Below, in pieces: positions 1 to 10,787 of a DNA stretch of 64,000 nucleotides (positions are counted from its first letter, which is position 1; each line of letters starts with the position of its first letter). The DNA comes from Myxocyprinus asiaticus. Lineage: Eukaryota; Chordata; Actinopteri; Cypriniformes; Catostomidae. The notes below the pieces were generated by a model. The model was not told the origin of the DNA. It ran no database searches and saw only the letters and a program-made list of their open reading frames with translations. The position numbers and the translations under genes are program-made. The DNA lies in NCBI RefSeq assembly GCF_019703515.2, contig NC_059372.1:24712931-24776930 (forward strand). Reading direction: 5' to 3'.

Positions 1-744
1 GGGGTTAAAGCCTTTGAAATCTTTTGTACCCTTCTCCTAACCTGTGCCTTTCCACAGTTTTATCCAAGAACCCTTTTGAAAGCACCTTTCCAAACATGGT
101 GAATTCTTGAATTCATTACCATGCAGTACTAGTAATGGAATCCTCATGAAACAGCTGGTTTTATTCTGAAGTTATTGAAAAACCACTAAAATTGATATCA
201 GGTTGGGGCCAGTTAGCCAGGTATGTGATCTGAAAAGTGATTGGTTACACCTGAGCAAGTTTGTAACGTCTACTCTTAGGGGGCTGATCACTTACAGTAT
301 CTACCAAATATTATACTAATTAATTTTTAATAATTCTTCAGAAGTTTGTTACATGTTATTTTCACTTTATTGTTGGTTATAATGTGTAAATACAGCTGGA
401 AAATGTTAATTTTAATTTGATTGAAATTTCCAGGGTGTAATGTGACAAATTATAAGAATTTTGACAAGGTATGATAACTTTCTATAAGCACTTTTTATAT
501 TATATATATGTACAGTATATAAAATTCTAGTTTATATATTTGGGCATATATGTAGATATTCAAATTCCCCTCTTATTAGGGAAAATTATGAAAGTTATGT
601 ATGATCTTCTTTTTAATATTTTTAATATTAATATTTTAATAATAATTTTATATTAATAATAGAATGAACTTTTAGGAAATAACTTTTTAGGAGTCTTCTT
701 AGATATTCTACACATGATTTTAGGTTTAATTTCACAAGTCTGAC
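1..744. other. AT-rich noncoding, probable intron of the lactbl1-like gene
   Basis: This stretch lies downstream, on the minus strand, of the GT donor at 744-743, so it should be intron 2 of the minus-strand gene. It is AT-rich. I see no further exon with paired splice sites and no recognisable transposon. Confidence 0.4.
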
Positions 745-854
745 CTTTTCCAAAGCCTCCATGAGGATAGGTATTGGGTGTTCCAAAGGCACAGGCTCAG
801 GAAACCGTGGGCACATCTTCTCTTCTTTCATTTTTTCTGCTGCTGTTTCATCCA
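745..854 (-). CDS. lactbl1: Coding exon 2 of a LACTBL1-like (beta-lactamase-family-like) membrane protein
   Basis: This 110-bp exon is read on the minus strand. It starts after the acceptor TTTTACAG (AG at 856-855) and ends before a GT donor at 744-743 (GTCAGA, a weak donor). It opens with two bases that complete the split codon left by exon 1, then encodes 36 codons. The peptide has a charged stretch (ETAAEKMKEEK) followed by CPRFPEPVPLEHPIP and an amphipathic end (ILMEALEK). A Cys-Pro-rich juxtamembrane linker leading into a helix is what I recall of LACTBL1, a serine beta-lactamase-fold protein of unknown substrate, before its catalytic domain. The SxxK motif would lie in exons to the left of the window. 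The phase match with exon 1 and the absence of stops support a real exon. The family name rests on memory and on the neighbouring ephb2. Confidence 0.6.
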
Positions 855-1858
855 CTGTAAAAGTAAAAAGATCATATGTATGCCAAATAGATGTAAACAT
901 ATAAAGAACTTTCAGCGTGACCCAGATTAACTTCTAATGTAAACACAACAAATATGAAATTCTGAGGTATCATATGGTGGCCCTAAAAAAGTATTTAGAC
1001 ACTTCTGAACATTTTAGCACACATTAAAATGTATGAATATTATTGCATAGATCACAGCATATTAAACCATATGCAAACAAATGATTCTCTTCTCTTGAAC
1101 TTCACATTTCTTAGCCATTTGCTATTACTTCTAACCAGCTGGTCCCTTAAATAATTGGAATTTTTAAGTGGATGAATGAAGTCAGTTGTCCTTAAGTTCA
1201 CATAAGTGTCCTAGCAGAGTAACCACTGTTGTAGTTTTTCATTTTGATATGGACATGTTCCACTAGGTTTGAGTCCAAATGCACGTTGTTGTCATTTTGA
1301 ATTTTCTTCTCATATTATTTAAAAGCTAACAAATACTTTTGTGAAATGTTTTGCTTGAAAAGAGCACTTTTCCTTTTAAATAACTGCCACTTGGATTGGG
1401 TTAGGTTTAGGGTTTAGACATATTCAGAATCTACTGTATAAACAAAGCCATCAGTCTCATTCATCATTATGTAATATAGTGTGGATCTGACACAGAAAAG
1501 AACATGGGAGTGGGTGTTTATTTCGTATCCATATATATTACACAAAGTCGTTTTCCCTTCCCCCAAGTGATAATCAGGCTTTACAGAACACAGTAAGCTA
1601 GAAGCCACTATGTCAAGCTTTGGGTAATCCATAGCCTACCCCTGCATACAATTAATTAAGCATAAGACGATCAAAAAACCAAATGTAAGAATGTTCTCCC
1701 ATGCTTTAAGTGCTGTCTAAGCACTTCTACCCGCTAAGTATAACCTGATTTTCTATTCATGGGAGCAAAGTGCATGCTATCATTTATTCTATTTATGCAT
1801 TAACCATCCATATGCTGATGTTTGATGACCCTCATACAGTAGACCATTTTATTTTTAC
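855..1858 (-). other. Intron 1 of the lactbl1-like gene
   Basis: The span runs from donor GTAAAA (1858-1857) to acceptor TTTTACAG (ending at 855) on the minus strand and is about 1.0 kb. Nothing else was recognised inside. The open frame at 1632-1414 lacks splice context and has no coding character. Confidence 0.5.
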
Positions 1859-1964
1859 CTGGTTTCATTTTGGGAAGCCTGTACTGCCAAATGAAACAAC
1901 CCATCATAACAAGGGAAAGAAGCAGAAAGAAGACCATGCCTAACTTTGTCCATTTCACTTTCAT
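1859..1964 (-). CDS. lactbl1: Coding exon 1 of the LACTBL1-like protein: N-terminal membrane anchor
   Basis: Read on the minus strand from ATG at 1964. I chose this ATG because the longer open frame (to 1997) opens with TTG, which is not a usual eukaryotic start. The exon encodes 35 codons plus one base and ends at the donor AG|GTAAAA (GT at 1858-1857). The product starts MKVKWTKLG and has one hydrophobic segment (VFFLLLSLVMMGCFIW, about residues 11-26) followed by a basic stretch (QYRLPKMKP). The lysines before the segment suggest a type II signal anchor, with the rest of the protein in the lumen or outside the cell. The split last codon is completed by exon 2. The start lies about 22.9 kb from the ephb2 start, in divergent orientation. 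A Lactbl1-like identity is plausible; another single-pass protein is not excluded. Confidence 0.6.
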
Positions 1965-3156
1965 CTTTGCAGGCTGGTATTCTCCACAGGTCTGCAAGGC
2001 TTAAAGAGAGGGGATAGAGTTTCACATATCTCTGCAACTTCTGGAACTCTATCACCACAGTCTCATTGTTTGTCACATCTCTCCTATTATTCAGTCACTG
2101 TGATTTTGCCAAGTATGATGTGTTCCTGGTTGAACATCTTTTGGTGGTCCTGGAACAACATTCCTCAAGTAATCAAAGTTCTAACCCAGAACCCCTAACT
2201 ATCCTTAAAATCGGGGGAAATAATAGTTTGTTAAAAATGGTCTCTAACACCAACCCTAACCCTACACTTTAACTGATCTGAAACATTAAAACTTTGAACT
2301 TTAAAAAATCTGATAGGACTGTTGCTTTTAGACCGAAAAGGAAGTTGATCCAGAAACATGTACTTGGAAAAAATCTTGGTCACCCTCTTATTCCCAGTCA
2401 AATATTATAGATGCAATGTAACTTGAGATTAGCTTTAAAGGGAATTTGAATGAAAATTGTGTGATAAACGCTACTAATAATTCTGATACTTCTAATAATT
2501 TTTTATATGAGAATAATAAAACAATAAAACTATGCTATGTGTTTGACCATTTGAAATAAAATAACATTGCACATAACATTGATTCAGATGTATTTTATAA
2601 ATATATAAAATTCAGTTGGATAAATGATAAAATGTCTTACCACAAGATACATTCCTTTCAGGGACACAAAATCAGGGCTCCGTATGATCCAGCCACACCA
2701 TATGTCTCCAAACAGATACGTATTTCCACTTAGAGATTAGTTTTTAACCAATAACTTTCCCAAATTTAATTGCATGGAAGCTTACAACATAGAGACTTAA
2801 CCAGCGCATAGCAGCCACTCTCTAGCCATGTTTTAATCTTAACAATAACCCTTTCACTGATTTCTCAGCGTGCTCTCAGCCAACTGCTGGCCAGCACGTC
2901 ATAATCTGAAGATATCCTGCTCTAAAGCTTCACACCATATACTTATCCTCACTCCTGATGTTTACACATCCATCCTTTCTGCTCACTTTAGACTTTTATG
3001 GCTTGCGAGTGAATGATATTTGTTTAATAGGTTTTTCGCAAGCTACATTCTCGAAGTGAAAATCATTATATAACCATAGCAATTTTACCATTTAAGCATG
3101 GTTTTAGATGTTTTGAAGCACTGGTTTAAAGCACAGTCAAAGGGTTAACATATACA

Positions 3157-3157
<1 letters not shown>
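1965..3157. other. Noncoding 5' flank of the lactbl1-like gene
   Basis: No exon with splice sites was found. The part from about 2085 to 2280 (GTTCCTGGTTGAACATCTTT through CCAACCCTAACCCTA) reads like a dispersed fish repeat, but I see no second copy in the window. No TATA box or CpG-rich promoter was recognised upstream of 1964. Confidence 0.35.
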
Positions 3158-3236
<79 letters not shown>

Positions 3237-3250
3237 GTATGTATATATAC
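3158..3250. repeat. (AT)n microsatellite passing into (GTAT)n
   Basis: Direct reading shows about 65 bp of uninterrupted AT dinucleotide, then GTAT tetramers, ending at a TA next to a Tc1-type terminal repeat. Confidence 0.95.
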
Positions 3251-3426
3251 AGTTGTGCTCAAAAGTTTGAATACCCTGGCAGAAATTGTGAAATTTTGGC
3301 ATTGATTTTGAAAATATTATCATGCAAAAAAACTGTCTTTTATTTAAGGATAGTGATCATATGAAGCCATTAATTATCACATAGTTGTTTGGCTCCTTTT
3401 TAAATCATAATGATAACAGAAATCAC
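3250..3426 (+). mobile_element. Solo end of a Tc1/mariner-type element
   Basis: The sequence starts CAGTTGTGCTCAAAAGTTTG directly after a TA dinucleotide, the form of a teleost Tc1-family terminal inverted repeat. About 180 bp of terminal sequence is present. There is no transposase and no partner end, so this is a broken copy. Confidence 0.6.
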
Positions 3427-3480
3427 CCATTCCAGCCCGGCCCAACCCTCCTCGGCTCTACATATATGTATGTGACATCT
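3427..3480 (-). mobile_element. Fragment of an LTR, same family as the one at 58508-58761
   Basis: The minus strand reads TGTCACATAC, then GTAGAGCCGAGGAGGG and GGGCCGGGCTGGAATG. The copy at 58.5-58.76 kb has GTAGAGCTGAGGAGGG and GGGCCGGGTTGGAATG at its TGT end. Only about 52 bp of the LTR start is present here. Confidence 0.5.
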
Positions 3481-4056
3481 GTATGAATGTAATGTACATT
3501 TCTGTTAACCTGTCATGCAAAATACAACACGATACGGAAAATACTGGGACATTTTTTCACATTTTGTTACATAAAGTTTCATAATTGTTTTTTTTTTAAA
3601 TTGGAAAAGTTTTACATGCATAATGGACCAAATTTGGTTTCATGCAACACATACAACATACAGTACAGTTTGATTATAATGCTGAGCACTTCTCAGATAA
3701 TCTCACATTAATTTTCCAATTCTGCTGTTATCACAAGAGGGCAGCAAATTCTATTGTATGTTTTTTTTTTCTTCTTTTTCTTGTTTGCCCCAAATCTCCA
3801 TCAGAGGTCAGAGTGCAACTCACAACTGTTAGCTTGATGTTACTGTTTACTCTAAGATATATACAGCAATAAAACAGCAATATAAAGAAACGATAAAATT
3901 CTAACCTCTGCCACTATATAATTCATGCCTTGTTGATGTACATTATGAGATGTTTACATACCTTGGAGCCAGTTCAGTAACGAATCGGGCATGAAGTGGA
4001 TATCAGTGCCGCAAAAGGGAATTATTGACTGGTAGCAATTTGCTTGACTGAACTAC
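3481..4056. other. Noncoding, possibly including the 3' UTR of a minus-strand exon
   Basis: The part from 4056 to about 3966 follows the stop codon of the candidate exon at 4138-4057 and would be its 3' UTR. A donor-like CCAAG|GTATGT occurs on the minus strand near 3966. Nothing was recognised in the rest. Confidence 0.3.
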
Positions 4057-4138
4057 TTATTTGATCTTGTCCTTCTGGTTTTGAAGCATGGCAGAGAGCA
4101 TGCTCTCCAGATCCATGCCCCCGGGCTCCATGTCTAAA
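4057..4138 (-). CDS. Candidate terminal coding exon of an unidentified minus-strand gene
   Basis: The minus strand shows a good acceptor (GATCTCTCTTTCAG, AG at 4140-4139). It is followed by a GC-richer open frame of 82 bases ending in TAA at 4059-4057. The frame reads LDMEPGGMDLESMLSAMLQN and continues QKDKIK to the stop. The acidic/amphipathic helix with a Lys-rich end looks like a natural C-terminus and contrasts in composition with the AT-rich flanks. I do not recognise the protein. Upstream exons on the minus strand would lie beyond 4140, but 4.8-6.9 kb is transposon and no partner exon was secured. It is independent of the lactbl1-like gene, which starts 3' of it on the same strand. It could also be a 5' UTR exon, given the donor-like site near 3966. 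Confidence 0.35.
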
Positions 4139-4795
4139 CTGAAAGAGAGATCAATATCATCAGCCTGTCTGTTCAAGCTGTGCCTGCTCTATGCTGGACT
4201 CAAATGGCCTACAACATTTCAAATCTAATAACAAAAACACATGTCAAACTAGTAATTATACCTGACCAAATCAATTCTGTGTCACATACTGTATAATTTG
4301 GATTTGGCAAATTATTTATTTCCTTTCGTGGAGTAGAGGGGGGATGGTGGAAAAGTTTATGAGATTATGTTTGCTGTTTTTGAAGCATTGGAATTTTTCA
4401 TTTTAAAATGAATCACAGTCTGTTAAAATAGCTTTGGAACTGATTCTACACATGATTGATACAGAAGTTAATAACTCACAGATCTCGATATCAGTGATTC
4501 TCAACAGGTCAGTCACGATCCACAAAATGGGTCACAGATCTGCTCTGAAAGGGTTGAAAAATGGTAAATGTCAATAATAAAATACAACTAACTATAAAAT
4601 CGTGAGGTTAGGATAACTTTTAAAAGGAAGGAGACAATACTTATCTTTTGTTGTGCCTTCAGTCAAACTCTATGGGGCACATTTACTCATCACTTGGTAG
4701 AAGTGTTTGGCAGATGCCAACAGGTTGGGCAGGTTACATGACGTGCCTTCATCCTCAAAACTATAAAAGTAGTAATACATTTGAATGCTTGATTT
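4139..4795. other. Noncoding gap
   Basis: AT-rich sequence with no recognisable gene, promoter or mobile element. Confidence 0.4.
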
Positions 4796-6916
4796 TTAAA
4801 GGGATATTTCACCCCAAACTGAAAATTCTCTCATTATTTACTCACTCTACTGCCATCCCAAATGTGTATGACTTTCTTTCTTCTGCTGAACACAAATGAA
4901 GATTTTTAGAAGAATATCTCAGCTCTGTAGGTCCATACAGTGCAAGTGAATGGTAACCAGAACTCCTAAAGCTCCAAAAAGGACATAAAGTTAGCATAAA
5001 AGTATTCCATAAGACTCCAGTGGTTTAATCAATGTCTTCTGAAGTGTTCCAGATGGTTTTGGGTGAGAACAGACCAAAATGTAACTCGTTTTTCACTTTT
5101 CATCTTGCCATTGCAGTCTCTAGGCTCGATCATGATTTTAAACTAAATTACACTTTCTAGAGCTTGACATATGCAGAGCACTAGATAGCGCTATAGGAAG
5201 TGTAATCTAGATTGAAATCATGATTGCCAAGGAGACTGTTGTCAAGATGTATAGTGAAAAAGGAGTTAAGTTTTAGTCTGTTCTCACCCAAAACCAACTG
5301 GATCACTTCAGAAGACATGAATATAAATCACTGGGGTCTTATGGATTACTTTTATACTGACTTTATCTGTTTTTTGGATTTTTAAAATGCTGATCACCAT
5401 TCACTTGCATTGTAGGCTATGGATCTACAGAGCTGAGATATTCTGGGCAGTAGCTTCGAAGCTATTAGCTTAACTAAATTTCTGAGTAGCGAGGTGGTAG
5501 CTTAACTAGTTTTTAAATAAAGTAGCTTTTCATACCGGTGTTTACTATCGCCAGTTTTGAATCAGAACTAAAGATGTCCGACTCACAAATGAATCACTCA
5601 TCTGAGTCGGTTCTTTACAATAAATTGGTCACACGTTATAGCAAAGTGGTCTGAATCGGTTCGCGATTTAATTTGAATGACTCAGAAAGCTCACGTGCGT
5701 GTTGCTGAATCAACTGGTGCGTGCTCTCACTTGCCAAAAAAGGAATAAAATTCCAGAATATTTTAAAATACAGAAAATAAAGATAATGCTGGTTGCAATA
5801 GATCTACAATCAATGGAAAACAAACCTGCAAATGTGTCCTATTGTTTGCCAGTGATGAAGAAGGACTTTATTAAGTTCAACATGTGTACAGCTTGAATGC
5901 CACTGCAGGTAAAGATTTTACCACCAAAACAGTAGCCTATCAAAATAATTAGTAAAACACAACAAATAAAGTACCATAGCATTACCATGTTTTTTGGACA
6001 TGTACCATTACTTGGGAGCACCATGTTAATACAGTATACGAATAAGGTAGTAATATAGTGAAGTACCATAGTAATCCATGGTATTCTTTGAATTACCTTG
6101 AAGCATCATGTACATTCATTTGTATATGAATGTGGTAAATCAGATATCAAATTACCATGGAATACCATGGTATTCTTTGAAGTACTTTGAAGCACCATGT
6201 AAATACAGAATAGTACATAAATATGGTAATTGTATCTCAAAGTACCATGGTATTACCATCAGATATCACATTGTTATTACTCAGATGTGCTCTCACACAC
6301 AAGGAATTTGGCCTCTGATCAGAAGTTTCAAGCACATATAGAAATACAACAGCCAGACACAGAATTACATGATAAGATGAATAGTATATGTACAGACATT
6401 TTATACAGTAATGTGCAAAGGAAATTGTTCAGATGGGTATGGGTTTGTAGACATTGTAGTATAAATATGAAAAATAAAATAATAATTTTTCATTTTGAAC
6501 ACATGTGTTTGTATAAGTAGCATAATATGAATTTACATGTTTTTTACATGCATATTATATTGCACCATACTGCATACTTGTATACTGTATTGCACTATAT
6601 TGTACTATGCTGTACCATGGCTTTGATAAAAAAAATATGAAGTAGCTTAAATGTAGCAAGCTACTTTTGGTGTGTAGCTTGTAGTGTAACTTGCTATTTT
6701 TTCTGAAGTGTAGCTTTTAGCTTAGCTTAACTAATTTTTCTGTTGAGTAGTGGGCAGCTTAGCTTGTTCACATTTTTGAGGAGCTTGCCCAACACTGGAT
6801 ATTCTTCTAAATATCTTTGAGTTCAGCAGAAGAAAGAAAGTTGTATACATCTGGGATGGCATGAGGCTGAGTAAATGATGAGAGAATATTTATTTTTGGG
6901 TGAGCTAACCCTTTAA
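4796..6916. mobile_element. Palindromic TTAA-flanked MITE, interrupted by a hAT-like element
   Basis: The left end is TTAAAGGGATATTTCACCCC and the right end is the near reverse complement (GGTGAGCTAACCCTTTAA), both with TTAA. The arms pair over several hundred bases: for example, 'ATATCTCAGCTCTGTAGGTCCATAC' near 4915 recurs inverted near 5425. Without the insertion at 5445-6797 the element is about 760 bp. The TTAA target fits the Kolobok or piggyBac superfamilies, and I recall 'Angel' being used for such fish palindromes. No coding capacity. A close relative is at 52952-53678. Confidence 0.8.
5445..6797. mobile_element. hAT-like non-autonomous element nested in the palindrome
   Basis: The insertion is flanked by an 8-bp direct repeat, GATATTCT (5437-5444 and 6798-6805). 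Its right end, read inward, is CAGTGTTGGGCAAGCTCC; its left end starts GGGCAGTAGCTTCGAAGC and seems to have lost the first CAGTGTT. An 8-bp duplication with CAGTG-type ends fits the hAT superfamily. The interior (5940-6260) has repeated ACCATGGTATT-type motifs. No transposase frame. Confidence 0.7.
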
Positions 6917-7767
6917 GGACTTTTTTGTTTACTTTTGTTTAATAAACAATTTTGGTACTGTGTTGCATTGCTGCTTGATGTGTAATTTATCTGGGGTCAA
7001 AAGCAAAAGAATTTGAGAACCAGTTTTCTATATTATTTCCAATCTTTCCATTTTCTTATTCTGTTTCTTTCTTTATCATATTCTTTAATTGCACACCTTG
7101 ATGTCCTTCCCCAATCCTGAAGACTGGGGTGCCATCAACTGATGTGGATCAGCATTATCGTCTCTGCTGCCCCGTCAGTTCTGGAATAGCATTTGCATCT
7201 GGAAAATGTCGGAGTTTGAGGTAATTTATAAAGTTATTTATTACTCCTATAATATAATTGCTTTGCCTAAAAACAAACATCAGAAATCAAATGAACATGC
7301 TTCTACTGTTAAGGACAGAGTATTATTGTCCCTCATATCAATAATCTTTGGAGACTGTCTACGTTTCACATTATTTCTAAAGACAGTTATTACCTTTATT
7401 AGAGAACTGCTTAACGTAAAATAAACCTCAATTATCTAGCGATACAGAATGTTATGGTAAAGGAAAGATTAGAATTGTTTTTGATGATCAAATATAGCAT
7501 GTCCATGAATACTGTATTTGAAGAACTTGTTTTAATTCCAAGTAACCAATGTCATGGTTTACAAAAAATCCAGAACAATCGCACAAGCTACTTTGCACTA
7601 AACTATTGATGATGCAGATGCCTTACCATTACCGTTTTATGCCTTTGCCGGTCTTTCTGTCTTCTTGCTTGAAGCAAGTTGCTTCAGACCTTTTTTTGCT
7701 TCTTCGGCAGTACAGCTACTGGATTTCCTGTTGTCTTCGTTGCTAAAGCACGATAAGTATGTTTACA
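6917..7767. other. Noncoding gap
   Basis: No gene was recognised. On the minus strand an acceptor-like TTTTCCAG near 7200 precedes a short open stretch ending in TAA near 7157. It has a poor pyrimidine tract and no partner exon. Confidence 0.35.
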
Positions 7768-7938
7768 CATTGAAGGGGGTAATCCGCACCATGTAGAATA
7801 AAACACTTTTTATAGAAAACTATTATGAGTACAGTCTTCATCTCATGTGAGTGTACACCATTCGGATCAAACTTCATAAAAGCACAATTCATGTGTAAAA
7901 CTTTTTAAATTGGCTCCAAACTACTGAATGCACCTTTA
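7768..7938. repeat. Diverged half-copy of the TTAA MITE seen at 41985-42418
   Basis: It shares CATGTAGAATAAAACA with the other copy (inverted there) and ends ACTGAATGCACCTTTAA, which matches CTGAGTGCACCTTTAA at 42418. Only one arm is visible. Confidence 0.5.
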
Positions 7939-9440
7939 AGAAAAAAGTCTGCTAAGCCCTGGAAATGTCAGTGAGAGAAAACTTGAGTCACCTCCGTGAG
8001 CAATTTAGAGCAGCAGGATTAGAAATCCAGACCCATATCACTACGTGTTACTATCAAAAGCCATGGCAGTGTGGTGTGTCATGTTTGTTTCACCACACAC
8101 AAACGAGCGTATTTTGGTGGTCTGTGCTCTCAAGGGAGAGTCTGGAGCAAGCAACTCTCTGACCCTCTTTGAACCTGTTTGGTTGTGGTGTTTCAAACTT
8201 GAGTGATTAGACACTGGTATAAAGAGTGATCTAAAGTAGGTAGCTGACATGAAATTCCAAGCAGTTCCTGTGGGGTGATATGCTATAATTCATTTAAAAC
8301 AATTTTAAACAAATGTATAATTTATATAATTATTATACATTAAGTTTGATATTATATGCTCATAATCATTGATGGGAAGGCACAGTAGTCACCATGGGCA
8401 GAGCTAGGGGTGGGCTAGTCCCGCGTAGCCAGACCTGACTATGGCGGCCATTTAGACAGAAAAAGCCATCTAACAGACATGTAAAGCAATCAATCACAGT
8501 CTGTTTTGTCATTACGGGGTGTTTAGGGGTGGGGTTATTGAAGATGTATCATACCATAATAAAAGACCGACATGGGGGGAAAAATTATTTATATAATGTT
8601 GTGCGAGTCTCTGTGAGCGATTGCAGAGAAAACACATGGGAAAATAGCAGAAAATGTGTAGACAGTCTAAGTACAGCACAGAAAACCTCATTATAAAGAA
8701 TTTCACTGACATAACTAAGTAAACAAAGCAGAAAATGCAGCTCTGCTCATGGAAATCCACTTTGTGCTAAGTTCCTTAAATGAAACTCTGAATATCTTTA
8801 AAAGAATATATTTTAATTTGATGTCACTAACCTGGCAAACTTCTGCAAATTCTGTGATTATTTTGTCATCAAAAGCACTCATTCTATCAATGCGGAAACT
8901 TGTGAACATAACTCGGCTTCTAGCCGACAGATAAAACGTCCTTTGTGCGTATACTCACAGAAGTTCCATCGAGCCAGCCAATCAGATTTGCGCTGAGTTG
9001 ATCGAGAAAGCATTTTCCAGTTTCATCAGACTGTTAGAGAACGGACTGTGGGTGGTCCGTGGGCATGCCGTCTGAGGCTAAAGGCGGTCGCACACCGGAC
9101 GAGAAGCGCCGCATCGCGGCTAGGACACGGCACAGGTATAAAACACGGGGCACGTCGATGCGGTTCAAGTTGCAACAGTACACACAAAAGTTGCCAAGGT
9201 TTTTCCCTTGTTCAAGAATGAAGAAATCTAAAGTAAATAATCTATGTCCTTTGATAATGATTTGGGTTGAATTTAATGGAAAATATTTGAGTTGCGCTCC
9301 GTGGCTTGCAGAAATTTGAGCAGCCTCCAGAGTCGTAGTTGGGTGCCACCGATGCCGAGTGGCAGTGTGTGTACCTTAATTGAAAACAGTTGTTTTGAAT
9401 TTTAGAAAGCGCCATGTCGTCCGCCAGATGCGTCCAGTGT
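7939..9440. other. Noncoding, mixed composition
   Basis: No supported gene. A GC-rich patch at 9050-9160 (GGCGGTCGCACACCGGACG and so on) resembles the end of a fish DNA transposon, but no partner end was found. The small open frames here lack splice sites and protein-family features. Confidence 0.35.
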
Positions 9441-9471
9441 GCGATATATATATATATGTATATATATATAC

Positions 9472-9504
<33 letters not shown>

Positions 9505-9510
9505 CATACA
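9441..9510. repeat. (TA)n microsatellite
   Basis: Interrupted TA/TATG repeats ending at the TA-adjacent terminus of a Tc1-type fragment. Confidence 0.9.
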
Positions 9511-9661
9511 CACTGGTGGCCAAAATTTGGAATAATGTACAGATTTTGCTGTTTCGGAAGGAAATTGACACTTTAATTCACCAAAGTGGCATTCAACTGA
9601 TCACAAAGTATAGTCATGACATTATTGATGTAAAAAACAGCACCATCACTGTCTGAAATGT
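9511..9661 (+). mobile_element. Tc1-type terminal fragment
   Basis: CACTGGTGGCCAAAATTTGG followed by AATAATGTACAGATTTTGCT matches the ends at 50484, 52135 (inverted) and 61979. About 150 bp remain before a SINE T-tract begins at 9662. Confidence 0.8.
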
Positions 9662-10113
9662 CTTTTTTTTTTTTTTTTTTTTTTTCCTTTTTCTCCCAAT
9701 TTGGAATGCCCAATTTCCAATATGCTTTTAAGTCCTCGTGGTCGTGTAATGATTCTCCTCAATGCGGTTGGCGTAGGACGAATCCCAGTTGCCTCCGCAT
9801 CTGAGACCATCAACCCACGCATCTTATCACGTGGCTTGTTGAGCACGTTGCCATGGAGACATAGCGCGTGTGGAGGCTTCACGCCATCCACCGCGGAATC
9901 CACGCTCAACTCACCATGCAACCCACCGAGAGCGAACCACATTATAGTGAACACGATGAGGTTACCCCATGTGACTCTACCCTCCTGAGCAACCGGGCCA
10001 ATCTGGTTGCTTAGTAGACCTGGCTGGAGTCACTCAGCACACCCTGGATTCAAACTCGCAACTCCAGAGGTGGTAGTTAGCGTCTTTACTCGCTGAGCTA
10101 CCCAGGCTCCCTC
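9662..10113 (-). mobile_element. tRNA-derived SINE (copy 1)
   Basis: Read on the minus strand it begins with a tRNA-like head: GAGCCTGGGTAGCTCAGCGA (A box TAGCTCAGCGAG) and a B-box-like GAGTTTGAATCC. A body of about 330 bp follows, then TTGGGAGAAAAAGG and an A-rich tail (the T-run at 9662-9685 on the plus strand). Copies 2-4 lie at 28361, 32549 and 51412. Such SINEs are made by RNA polymerase III and mobilised by LINE proteins. Confidence 0.85.
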
Positions 10114-10579
10114 TTGTAAGCATTTTAGAATATTTACAGCCAACTAGCTTCTATACTAAATTAAAACACCCAACAAATCTATAATAGGCTAATGTGCATT
10201 GCTAAATAAAGACTACAATTGCCACAAACATGTGAGTGTATGTGCCTGATGAAGCGGAAAACCACTGTGTTCCTTATCTAGCAACTTGTTAGCAACATAT
10301 TTAAAAAAAAGTTTTTTAAACATGGCGGCTTCAAAATTCACGATCGAGGTATCCCCTTTGTGTAGTTGGGTGTGTAATCAAGAGGCTATTTAGCAGAGAC
10401 TGGCCACTTCTATTAAAATGAATGGGAAAAATTGGAATGCCCAACTGTCAGTGGATGTAGAAAGGAAGTCCCTCCTTACAAGTAAAAGAGCCAATCTCCT
10501 TTTAGATACAGACATCGCCTGTCAGTCACCTTAGAATAACAGTGATTTTTTTTAGCATAATCTGAGTTTAAGAAACACA
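10114..10579. other. Noncoding gap with a small dispersed repeat
   Basis: About 60 bp at 10380-10442 (GCTATTTAGCAGAGACTGGCC and AATGAATGGGAAAAATTGGA) recurs at about 35160-35220. Nothing else was recognised. Confidence 0.4.
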
Positions 10580-10787
10580 ATTTATTATTATTATTATTGC
10601 TATTAATTAATTTATTTTTTATTCAGAAAATACAATTACAAAAACCCACTCAAGACAGAGGTTTACATTACGAGGATAACATATGAAAATTGTGTAAAGA
10701 ATATGGTCCCTGCATGGACATCCTTACATGTTAACATACACTATAAAAGTCACATATTAACACATACACTAAAAAAGTCATTTTTTT
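10580..10787 (-). mobile_element. Probable distal 3' region of the minus-strand L1-like element, split off by L2
   Basis: A decayed T-rich tract (10580-10625) in plus orientation would be the A-tail of the minus-strand LINE, whose ORF2 resumes at 13612 beyond the L2 insertion. This assignment is inferred from order and orientation, not from homology. Confidence 0.3.

Noticed and set aside
628..900. A single 90-residue minus-strand protein
   Set aside because: Only 854-745 is exon; the ends of the frame read through the acceptor and donor into intron.
2215..2275. Telomere-like CCTAACCCT repeats
   Set aside because: Only two or three degenerate units (CCAACCCTAACCCTA); no array.
3126..3323. 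Open frame over the (AT)n tract
   Set aside because: The Tyr-Ile repeat protein is a product of the microsatellite, not a gene. The same applies at 9242-9656, 27969-28178 and 56472-56870.
7150..7200. Acceptor-like site followed by a short open stretch on the minus strand
   Set aside because: The pyrimidine tract is weak, there is no partner exon and no family match.
9701..9988. Open frames of about 100 codons in SINE copies (also at 28342, 32665 and 51316)
   Set aside because: They recur only because the SINE body lacks stops in one frame; the SINE is RNA polymerase III-derived and noncoding.
10040..10113. A functional tRNA gene on the minus strand
   Set aside because: A- and B-box-like motifs are present, but the cloverleaf is not maintained and the unit continues into the SINE body; the same applies to the other full-length copies.
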